Of a stretch of 64,000 bases of DNA, positions 25,857 through 38,100 are shown in pieces (position 1 is the stretch's first letter; every line of letters starts with the position of its first letter). Origin of the DNA: Gordionus sp. m RMFG-2023 (lineage: Eukaryota; Nematomorpha; Gordioida; Chordodea; Parachordodidae); contig NC_088776.1 in assembly GCF_954871325.1 (NCBI RefSeq), positions 8,687,985-8,751,984 on the forward strand. Reading direction: 5' to 3'. Made by a program: the position numbers and the translations under genes. The notes beneath the pieces are model-generated. The model saw only the letters and a program-made list of their open reading frames with translations. It was not told the origin of the DNA and did no database searches.

Positions 25857-25862
25857 TTTATT
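25857..25862 (-). terminator. Poly(A) signal of the TMX3-like gene
   Basis: AATAAA on the minus strand, about 50 bp after the stop codon of the last exon. Together with the signal at 25667 it leaves a 185-bp intergenic space between convergent genes. Confidence 0.55.
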
Positions 25863-25911
25863 TTCTATTTAATTTAAATAAATCAATATTTTTTTACCAC
25901 CAATAATATAT

Positions 25912-26195
25912 TTAATATGCGGGCAAATATACCCTATCGCTTAAGGAATGTGCAACTTGCCCAACATAATCGGTTTTGGATTTGTCCCGTGATCCGTAAT
26001 TGCCATCAGCATATAGTCGCGAATTATTATCTGTTTCACTACCAGTATCCTCTTTGCTATCTTCTTCCTCGGTTTCTCCGTCACCATAATTATTACCTTC
26101 AGGACCATCATTGCTGGAACAAAATACATTCCAGAAAATGAAACAAAGTATTACCAGTGGTAGGCCGAATATAACGCAAGAGAGAATGGGTTGGG
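25912..26195 (-). CDS. TMX3: TMX3-like last exon: TM segment and acidic tail
   Basis: The exon begins after a TTTTCAG acceptor and reads QPILSCVIFGLPLVILC, a single membrane-spanning segment with the FGLPL core seen at this point in vertebrate TMX3. About 70 residues of Glu/Asp/Asn/Ser-rich tail follow, ending YLPAY. The block is clearly more GC-rich than its flanks. The stop is TAA at 25912-25914. Confidence 0.7.
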
Positions 26196-29100
26196 CTGAA
26201 AACATGTCCTTTTTTGTGTAGCGTAATAAAAAAAAATTTAGCAAAAAGGAGTAAATGTAGCGCGAAGGTCAAGATGCCGTATGAGAAATAAATTATTTAA
26301 AAAATAAATCTAAGTCCTGTTATTATTTTTGTGGAGTGAAAAGAATGATAAGCTTAGGATGGAATATCCTATGATGTTGGGGAACAGGGATTTTAGGGAT
26401 TCTATCTGCAGTATTTGTCGAGGGATGAAACTGAACTAAACTAATTTTTCGAAAAAAATTTGAGTTCTGTTAAGATTCATACTATTTTTAAAAAAAAATT
26501 TAATGAGGAAATGTTTTTCATTTTTTTAGCCCCACCCATAAATATTTTTAAAATAATTTTTGGCCTGGCGGTTTTTTATTTTTGATCGGCCCTGATTAAA
26601 TTTCGTTTTTTTGAAAAATCGTTGCTATATTTTGCAAAAATATGTTACAAAGGAAAACTGAAAATATTCATAGGCCAGATCAACAGCCGGGATCTTCAAA
26701 ATCATGCCATTTTTCGTCATGTTACAAGTCTGCTACTCTCTGATATTATTTATTTTGCTTTAGTAAAGTTTGAATGAAATATTATATACCTTTAAAAAAT
26801 AATTAAATCATTTCTGAACCTAAGCTATACCTATCTTGAATCAGGAGCATAGCCTGCGGGGGGGGGATTCCCTTCCCCATTGCAAATTTGCCAGTTTTCG
26901 TAAATGTCTAAAGTTAATAAAAATTTTCTCCCTACATACCCCACCCCCTCCCTCCCTCACCTAAATTATACAATATATCACTGCAAGAAAAGAATTTGAA
27001 GGAAAAATTAGTAAAAGTTAATAACTTTTTAAAATAACAACTATAAATTTAATTTTCTAAAACAAAACTATTTTTTATAAAAAACATAAGTGAAAATCCA
27101 AAAATATTTTATAAAAATATAATTTGGTCAAAGACCTACAATAAGTGAACCCAAAGACCTTTAACAAATTTATGGTGGAAAACCCCGCCAAATAATGTTC
27201 CCTTATAAAAAAAATCCTGGATATGCCTATGCCTTGAATCATACCAGGTTCACGATTTTGATCTGGTTTTTACCTCTAACTTAGCAATAAGAATAAAATG
27301 AAGTATAGCATGACTCATTCCAGACGAGCCTTTTACTGCTATGCCAAGATGTTAAAGACATGCCATCAGGACGCTTGCCATTCTCATTTAAAGGGTCTTA
27401 AGGCTCCAAAATATTGCGAAATCAAACGGAATCAGATCAACCTATTTAGATTATCGTGTGACTTTAATAGTGCCTACCAAATGGGTCTATCTGCTTTCTA
27501 CGGGCAGCAGTTTTTCCTAGTCAGAATCGCATCTAGTTATTAGTATTTATTTGGAGTTTCAAAGTAGTTGGCAGTTAGTAAATAGTTTCTCAAAATGCGC
27601 ATTGAAGCATTGGTATTAGGAAGCTCTTTAAAGGGTTCGAAAAGATGTGGTCGAAACCTTAAAAAACGAAAGCCAAATTAGCCAATTTATTGCCATTAAC
27701 TAACTGTAATGAATGATAATCGGGTTAATGGAATAAACGTGATTTCCGATTTACTATGTTTCTTATCATTATTAAATAACATAATTCAGCCATCTTCTAG
27801 TCCATTCAAATTGCAAGCTCTCTACAATTCTAATCCAAAAACCATTCCCCCCCCCCCCAATCATTTTAGTTATAAGTTATATTTATTCATCATTTCATTT
27901 TACTTTTTGCTTATATAATCTGTTAACAAAATTTTTTTTTATCTTGGATCCCACCAGACTATCCAACAAAAGGTCTGTCTTTTAAAAAAGATCGGACCCA
28001 GTTATTGATTGTTGACCATCGCTATTGAATAATACAGGGCAATTTAGGAAAAAAAATTATTATATAATATAATGCGAAAACTAACCGTAACAGTTCGATA
28101 TGTGGTAAATACGTTACGATATATCTTGAAACCGATACTATTTCCTCCGTGGGCCTAAGAAAATATTTAAAAAATAAAATATAATAAAAGGCAAAATGAA
28201 AATAAATCCTTTAAAAATGATTATGGGATTATTAAAATCTTTTTGAAGATCATAAAATTGTAGATTTTTCATAAGTATCATAATTATTTTGTAATTTCAA
28301 TCATGAAAGATTTTCTTATGCAAATCACAAATAATTTTGGCATATTTTTTTGAATAGAATTTTAGTAAGATTCGATCCAAAAATCCTTTTTGAGAAAAAA
28401 AAAAGTTGATACAAAAAATCTCTTAAGATCTTATTTTTTATTTTGAAGAGAATTTCGAACTGCGTTTAAAAGTAAGTGCACTTATTTATACAGCTATATA
28501 TCGTTTAATTTTCTCCCTATTTGTTCTAACAAAGTAGTAATCACGCAACTAACTTTAAACACATTAGGTTTGTAAAAATAAAAAGCGAAAACCTTTACTT
28601 TCCCCTTCAAAATGCCTTCCAAAAAATCTCGCAAAGTTAACGTCAAAATTTCCTCCCGATTTTTATTTCCCGTATCTTTCGCTCTGTCCCGAGTGTTTTC
28701 ATTTTCATTTTGATTCGGTAGATTATTAAGATTTACAAGATCATAGTTATGGCGAAAAAGGAAATATTTTGTAGTAACAGAGTCGAAGACTAGTAAAGAT
28801 GGGTAAGAAAGGGATGAGGCCGTAAGAGACGATATCAGATCGGTGTCACCGGTGTAACCGAACCAAAAGGTGCTTAAAGAGTTTTAAAAAAGTTTTAGCA
28901 AAAAAAATAAAATAAGGAGAAATATAAATAATTATATACCGTTGATTTACTATTTTCAGGTTCATTCAAGCATTATATTAATTTAAAAAAAAATATATAT
29001 CAATTATTGTTGATATTAACCATATCATACAAAAACTAATCCTAACGCCCCCCCCCCCACTTATTTTTAATTGCATTGGGGGAGGGGTCATAGTATAATA

Positions 29101-32100
29101 TATATCAGAGACCAGCAGGCCTGGCCCGTGTGTTTTATTATATACTCGAGCCGAGCCTAAAATTTTTTTATTTAAAATAGCCGGGCTTGGCCTAAATTAA
29201 AAAAAAAATACCCAGGGCCGTATTTTAAACGCCATTATTTGCTATAAAAATTAAAAATAAATGTAATATATCTTTAAAAAATCAAATCCGAGTCGGGTCG
29301 GGCCATGCAAATAGTACCCTCTGCAGGTCTCTGATATATATATATATTATATTTTAACTTTCTTTCTTAATATTATGGTTGTGAACCATCGCTTTAAAAA
29401 AAGAGTTCGGAACCCAGATTTAAAATCCCTGAACCAGGTCCGGGGTAAAAAAAAAAGGACTTTAAAATTTAGTCAAAATAAACAGAAACATCAGTTTTTT
29501 TTGAAAAAAAATTTACTTTATTATATTATATTTTAGTATTCATCATAAAAATAATGTTATATTTGTATTTAAAGCCAATTATGATAATATCTACCAAAAG
29601 ATCATCATTGAGAGAATAAATAGTAAAAAACAATTCTTGAAACACTAAATTATTTTAAAAAGGAGGTCTGGCTTTCAGTAAAATTTTGAGGATTCCAGGT
29701 CTGCATGTCTTTGATTAATAAACTTTTTTGTATTCATTAGAATTGATAGATTTAGGGGGTGGTAAGGAAGAGTTTCATAAGACATTTGATTAAAATAAAA
29801 AATGATGATAATCGACAAGCTTAATAATATAATAGATCTCGTTTGCAATAGATAAAGATCTTTTTTCACATGAATACAAACTGTATTTATACACATTAAT
29901 CTATAAATTCCAAACGTTAATAATAAAAATAATAGTTTTTTTTATACTGATCGTAAATGGGCCTAAAATTTAGAGCTAAATGTTCCAACGTGTTCGTAAC
30001 GTTTTTGCAAGAGGTATCGATTTGATTATTGGAATATATCTAAAAACACAATAAATATTATACTATAAAATGGTTTGCCAACATATTTTATAACATCTAT
30101 GTTATTTTTATTAGTTAGGATATACAGTGTTATGATGATTTGATGAAACATATTGAGGATTTAATTTAAACACATGCATATATAATTATAATCTTTACAA
30201 ATGTACAACAAAAGAAATAATATAATTATATATGCATGTCTTTAAATTAAATCGTCAATATGTTTCATTAAATCATCACAACACTTTATTTGAAAACTAA
30301 AAAGTCGGTGGACATATAATCCGCCTATTTAATCATTGAAAATTTTGTTCGTTGACTTAATTTTCTCGCCTATAGTAAATAGTTTTTATTTTCCCTTCTA
30401 AATCTTAAATAATTTTAAAATATTATTCATGTATTACCATTTGACTTCTCATTTCAAACTTTTTACGAGTATCATCATTTTAAATTAATAATTTTAAAAA
30501 TAGTGAAAAATAAATAAATAAAATTATTTATTCACTCCCCCATAATTCGTATCAAGTTTTAGAGAAAAAAAAATTTCGCGTATAAATTTTAAATCTCCAA
30601 AAAAATAAAATAAGAAGCTTCACAGATGATCCCAAGGAATTTTTATTTTTTCATCATTTTGTAATTAATGATCCTTACCCCACCATGACAGTCCATATTC
30701 CCCATTTTTTTGGTTTGACAACGCTCCTAAAATTTGTTCTATTAATACAACTCTTCTTTTATTGCCCAGTTTATCCTTTCTCCGAATTTGATATTTTCCC
30801 GCATATTCTGAATTGTCAATATTTACTCCTTTGTTATCAATAATGTATTTTTTCGGCCAAACGTATGCTCTTTAGAGGCCAGCAAAGCTATTTTTTCATA
30901 ATCCGAGCTCGAATTAAATAAAATTTCAACCGACCCGAAACCAACCTAACTAAATTTTTTTAAATTTGAGTGTGAATATTATAATATCTAAAAAAACAAT
31001 TAAATATTACGTGTATTACTTTAAATAAAAGTATATTTGACCGCCATAATATAATCAATATTTATATTAAGTAGCATTATACTAAAATTGAAAACATATA
31101 CCTATATACCTTTTATTCAGTTTGAATATTAAAAAATTGAAATACAATCGAATTTAAAAATGATTGCGATTATATAAAAATAATGTGCATGATATAAATA
31201 TATTATAGAGATATATAGATATCATTATCAATAGTATCACATAATGAATAATTGTATATATAAAAAATAAGGAATCGAGTTTGTCAGGTTTTAAACAAGT
31301 ACTTCTATCTTAGAAGGCTCTACCAGCTACTGAAAGCGCGCTTCCACTGCTAGCTAGTCAGGAATTTAAGAGCCAAAGCACTCAAACTGGGAAAGTCGTT
31401 TTGACTTCCACCAATTTAAGATTTGGTAAACGAGTATAAATATTGAAAAATTTGAGTATTTAATTAAATAGATATTAGATAAATATATTTTAATTAACCT
31501 GATAGAATATGATGTGAATAAAGTATGTAATAACACAAAATTATAATAACAAAATATTTTGGTAAACGCATGTTACGAAAAATAATAATTGAAAATGACA
31601 TGTTATTCTATTTGACATTATGAATTAAAATGATTATTTATCGGGTTGGACACCTCTTACAACCCGACAAGAACTCGAAAATAAAATTTTTTATGTCCGA
31701 ACCCACCCCGAACTCGCGAACTCGGACAGCCTGTGCAGACCTCTAATGTTCCTGTTCCATACCTATCCAATTTCAGAATTTTCTGAATGCTTAACTTATC
31801 CCTTAACTCCATTCAAAAAGTTCCATCAGTATATACTGCAATGTTATTCTTTTGCACTGTACCAACAAAAAATAAATCGCATTCATTGTTGTATTTAGGT
31901 TGCAAAGCCAACTGCTCAATAGTTCTTCTAAACATCTTGCACATAAATCGTACAACTTTGAATGTGATATGAAAGAGCATGCGTTTGATCGAAAAAATAA
32001 ACTATTGATAACAAAGGAGTTGAAAAAAAATTGAAAATTCAACATATGCGGTAAAATATCAAATTCGGAGAAAGCATAAACTGGGGAATAAAAGAACAGT

Positions 32101-35100
32101 TGTATTAAACATTAAGAGCATTGTCAAACCAAAAAAAAGGGGAATGGGGGAAATATGAGATGACATGGTGTTAGGATCATTAATTATAAAAAAATTAGTA
32201 AAAAGGTTTTATGGGATGAATTTGTGAAATTATTAGATTTCAATGTTAGTAAAAAAAAAATTAAATGTATAAAATACTCCTAGTGTTGAATTGATTAAAA
32301 TTTTTTGCAATTTTTATAATCAACAAACACTATTTTTTATTTTATTTTTTAAATATAGTTTTCAAAAAATGTTTTAACCGAATAAATAAAATCTGTGGAT
32401 GTTTACAAAGTTTGAAATTTTACTATACAATTACTAGGTAAAATGCGACATTTATAAGTATGATTATCGTAATATGAATCGGCATGCGGCATTTTGTAGA
32501 TAATACGTATTAACGATTTTTTTCAGAAAATACTGTATGAAAATTTTTATCACCCCCCCCCCCCCCGTCATTTAAGATATAATTTAGTAAACTTATAATG
32601 TACATATATATTTTGTTAACATTTTCATATTTTATTTTTAAATAATCGTTTTATTCGCTGCATTTAATTTTAAAAATCAGAAAAAGAAAAATGCTTCAAA
32701 TAAAACAAGGCGATTTACTTTGACGTAAGCAATGACCACGTATCTCCCGCACCATCTCGCCTCATGAATAGCATTTGAATCGATGTTAAAGAAAGATTTG
32801 AATTGTTGACATCTGATCCATTTGTAAATCGCCTTTTCAATCATTTCTCCATCTTTTCCCAGCCCTTGGTAGCCAACAACTGGCAAAGTTTCTTCCTCCA
32901 AAAGAGGTCCCGTAAATGTGTCCTTTTTTCGACCAACGATTAAGGTATCGTCGGGTTGTTCCGTCGCGGAAGCCAGAGAAATAGTAGGTAGATAGGGGTA
33001 AATTCTGTTGTCCTTGAAGGAAAAAATATCTGGAACGAACGTTGATTTAGAATTGGGGGGAGCGTCGATAAGTTTGGTGTATTCCTGTGAAAAAAATAAA
33101 TAAATATTGTGTTAATATTAAAATTTCATAATTAAAAGAGCAAAAAAATTGTCTACCATTTTTCTTTTAAAAAAATAAAAATATTCTTATATTAAAATTC
33201 CCACTAGTTAATTATATTATAATTCCCTTGAATAAGGATAAAAAAAATATATATATACTTCGAGAGAGCATCTTTCTCTTTCTCTTTTTTTTTCGTTATT
33301 TCATTAATTATATTCTTTATTCCTTTCATTTCTTACAAGGTTCATATACATACTATATAACTATATATGTTTCACATTCATGTTGTGCACGTACCATTGG
33401 TAAATCCGAATGATCAATTGAATAAAAGTACGTTGAAACGTAAAGCTGTGAGGCAATAGAGTTGTAAGCATTCTAAATAAAATAATTTAAATATATATAT
33501 ATATGCTTTCATAATAGTAATTATCAATATACATATTTAAATAGTCTGGGAACATCGGATTTTATAATCATCCCAAAATACAATCCTTGTAGGAAGTTCA
33601 GCACTTGCTCATTAATAAATATATCAGTATTGCCCAAAAAAATTTGTATAGACGCACTTCTGATTATGATTGATATTTAAAACATACGAGAATGAAGGTG
33701 ATAAGGTTTTTGATAAGAGAGAGTTGGGAAAGCGTTAATGGAGTAAAAAAAAGTAACGAAAGCATTATCATTTGAAATTGATTGACAGTCTTATACATTT
33801 TGATTGCCAGCAGATATTGCTCCATAGCCAAGGTGGGGTCCTCCGTAAAAAAAAACTTCGTCCTTGAAACTTGGTTTCCAAAATTGTTTCTAATGTAAAT
33901 AACAAAAAATATTGGCCCCAAATAAACTTTTACCCCTCCCCCCTCAGCTGAAGTTTCTTAGCTACGGGCCTGAGTGAAAGGATCTTAAGCAGATTAGAAA
34001 TGAAATATGGTAAATCAAAGGAGGAAAATTTGAGTGTGAGTCAAACTAGGAGATTAAGCATTTGGAAAGGCATTAAAATCAAGAAAGTTATAAAAAAAGA
34101 AGAGAATAAAAAAGGTGAATGGATAAGATGCAGTTTGGATTCAAGACAAGGACTAGTCATGGACATTTTGAGTAAAGATTTTATATGTTAAAAATGATAT
34201 AGTTAAAGAAATAGATAATAATTGCAAAAAAAAAATAAGTAACGGAAAATAGTTTTATAATAAACGATCAAGTTCTTAAAAAAATTATAAATTATCAAAA
34301 GCAATAAATATATATATAAATAAAAACAGTCTTACCAAGTTATTAAATATATAAATAAGGTTTTACAAAAAGAGGGTTCAAGTGAATGTGCAATACCACT
34401 GAGTGAGAGTCAGGCAAGCAAGAATTGCGAAGGATTATTGGCAGAGGTGGTTTAAAAATGATATATAAAAGACTATGATGATCCGAGTCAGCCCAGACTA
34501 AAAATTGGGAAAAATATATTTTTTTCTTCTAAATTTAGGGTGCGAGGAGTTTTAAAATGGGGGAGAGAAATAAATCCAGGCTAAAACTAAAATTTTAACC
34601 TAGGCAGGTTTTGAAGATAGTGTTATTAAACCGGCTCAATTTGAGAAGATTTTTAAAAACGGCTAACTCAATATTTCAGCCAGAAATATGTTGCTCAAGT
34701 CTAGAGATTTCGGTAATAGATGTCCAAGCCTTTGTGTCATCTATAAGCAAAATCTAAAAGATTGCATAATATTTTTCTAGTTAAAATATTGAGTTAGTCG
34801 TTTTATAAAAAACGAATCAAATCGTGCAGTTTAACGACACTACTTAGAAAACATATTGATTTTTATTTCTTTAGCGTCGTTTTTTTTAAATAGTGTGCCG
34901 CCATCTCAATTTAGATCGCTTTTTAGGAGATCTAATGGGATTCGGATATAATTTTATGTAGAAACTTGTATTATAATAATAGACATCCTAACTCTTATAT
35001 TTTGGAGATATCAAGGGTCAAAGTATAGAAAATGAACTATTTTTTTACGATTATCGATTTTCATTCCATTAAAGTTACTAAAAACTACAGAATTATAAAT

Positions 35101-38100
35101 AATTATTCTAATATTAAAATAAAAGTGTAAACATTCTATTTTTTTCAAAATATTTTTAGTAGCCGTTCATTTAAACCCTATTTTAAGTGGGTTTAAAATC
35201 TTTGAGTTTTTTCTATTTTTACATAATTTTAAGTAAATATCACAGAGACCAATGATAAAAATTGACCAAAACACTATAAAAAAAACAAAGAATATTTTTT
35301 TTATTAGCATAATAAGCAATTAATTGTAAAGATTTTACGTCATATATTTATGCAATATAATCTTTATTGGTAAGAAAAATTAAAGAACAGCAAATTATTG
35401 TTGTGAATGTTAGAATTTGCATAAAGATTTCTTTTGGATTTTGTTGTACTTTATGTAATTTGCATAAAGAATTTTTGTGGATTTATTGTTATAACGCGTG
35501 ATAAAAAGATTATATTTGAATAGTTATGATTAGTTATAAGAAGATTGAAAAGAGTATAAAAAGGCAAATTTTTACGATATAAAAAATCTTTGTTTTTTTT
35601 AAATTATTAATTTTTTTAATTATATTTTATTTTATTTTATTTTATTTTTTTATGATTTTTACTATTATAATTTTGAATAAAGAATTAAAGTTGATTTTAT
35701 GATTTCGTGATTCCTAATTATTATTAATTTCCTTTTATATATATATATTTGTTTTCTATTTTTATATTTAGGTTTTGATGCACAATGTCAAACTTGTCGC
35801 TGTGACAATAAGAAGATTGAAAAGAGTATAAAAAGGTTTTGATGCACAATGGCAAACGTTGTCGTTGTGACAGTGGTGTTGGAGAGCGGAGGAGACCGGC
35901 CCTTTACAACCTTCAGTCTGTGACCGGTGGGACAACAAGGAGATGTGTCAAACTGTATTCTAATACAAAAAAAAAAATTCCAGAAGAACGTAAGAAAAAT
36001 ATGTAAATAAAGATGAAAAGGAAAAATTATGTTGTTAAGATTATGTTTATGTAGGAATATAAAATCTAAAATTAAAGACAAAGGTAACATTCATAGTAGA
36101 TAGAGATAATTGTGTTTAGTTATTTAAAGGTGATAATTAGGAATTTTATATTTAGAAGTTACTGGTAAACTAAAAACCAATGGAATTTTGAAACTAATAA
36201 AGACTTTTTAGATTTTAGAATTATTATCAAGTGATCAATAGAAATAACTTTGACAAAAAAATAGAAACATAAATTGCGAAAGTTAATATTTAACCAATAG
36301 GTTGCTGAGATATAATAATTAAAAAATTCGGTGAATAAGATTAGAATATAACTTTATTGTTAGGAAATAGTTGATTAAATTATTATTGAAGATTTACGTT
36401 TAACTTTTATTTTAAGGGCTGCGAGAGATAAAAGAGCCTCAAGGATTAATGTGAATTAGTATATTAGGTTGTAGATTAACCAAAAAATCTTCATAGAGAG
36501 AATCGGCTTTTCGTCATTAGAAAATTTATGCCGCAATCGAGCTCAATTTGAGATCGGATTTTTATTTTGAATCATGAATAAGATTTAAGAAGAATCATAC
36601 AATATTATTCTAATAATACAAAAGGAAAAACATGCTTTAGAAATATACATATCAGTTTTCAACAACGGTTGTGCGAAAAATTATAATGATTAGATTTCAT
36701 AAGTTCTTCAAAGACGTGGGGTGAAAACCATAGTGATTAGAATTAAGAGGTTGTTCATAAACGTAAGTATGAAAACTTTTATGAAAGGTCATTGATTTCT
36801 CAACAACGTATGTATGAAAAGAGATTTATATATGTCAGCAGTTTTTTTTAAAGACTGAGTGTCAAAGAGTACATGAGGAAATAAATACACAATGATAATT
36901 TTTTTAAAGAGATAGGTTTTGATATATATTTGAGAATAGGATTTTTAGATATAAATTTAGTATAGACATGGCTGAAAAGAAGATGGGATCAATAGCTAAA
37001 GGATGAGTACAAGTAAATTTTTCAATGAAAATATGGGTCTAGGCTTCATTAAGGGGAGAGGGGTGATAGAATTTGATATATTTATATAATTTATTATATT
37101 TTGCTACGTATTATAAATTTAAGATTTAGTATAATTTACGCCATTTATTAAAGGCAGAATTAGTTTAGAGGGGATAGATGTAGACATTAGGATAAGGTTG
37201 GTATAATTATATATTTTATTAGTATATTTGTATTAGGTAGTTTATATTTGAGAATAAATATAAGAAAGTGATAAAATATTTCAGAAGTTATTTAAATAGA
37301 TTATTTTAGGTAGAAGTAGATTAGATGTGATTACCCGATATCTCAGCAAGGGCAAACTGTCGTAGAAGACCCGAAGGTCTGAAAGATAGATACGATTACA
37401 AGAAATAGAGGCAACAACCAAGCAATTACAAGAGAAAGGTGGAAAACAAGCGTTTATCAAGTTCGTCAGTGGCCTACAAAGATAAAAAGCTGATCATTTC
37501 CCAGGGTGACAAGCGACAGATAGAGTTCAAAAATTTCAAGCGACAAAGCCTTCGTTAGAACTTAGAAGACAGCAAAAATTAAGAAGAATAAGTCGAGATC
37601 GAAAGAAGATTGATCATTCGCAGAATGTTGGGTCTAATTTAAGTAGGGAGGTGTTGTGATGTTAGAATTTGCATAAAGATTTCTTTTGGATTTTGTTGTA
37701 CTTTATGTAATTTGCATAAAGAATTTTTGTGGATTTATTGTTATAACGCGTGATAAAAAGATTATATTTGAATAGTTATGATTAGTTATAAGAAGATTGA
37801 AAAGAGTATAAAAAGGCAAATTTTTACGATATAAAAAATCTTTGTTTTTTTAAATTATTAATTTTTTTAATTATATTTTATTTTATTTTTTTATGATTTT
37901 TACTATTATAATTTTGAATAAAGAATTAAAGTTGATTTTATGATTTCGTGATTCCTAATTATTATTAATTTCCTTTTATATATATATATTTGTTTTCTAT
38001 TTTTATATTTAGGTTTTGATGCACAATGAAAAACTTGTCGTTGTGACAATTATTACCATCCAAAAATATTTTTTAAACCATCCAACCTGAGATTTTTTTG

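Noticed and set aside
25917-26141. Overlapping open frames on both strands at the TMX3-like last exon.
   Set aside because: Only the minus-strand frame has the membrane segment and acidic tail expected from TMX3 and the upstream acceptor; the others are shadows.
31787-32045. Overlapping frames of 61 and 80 codons that looked faintly like a MULE transposase start.
   Set aside because: No conserved transposase motif could be lined up; part of the block is simply an arm of the long inverted repeat.
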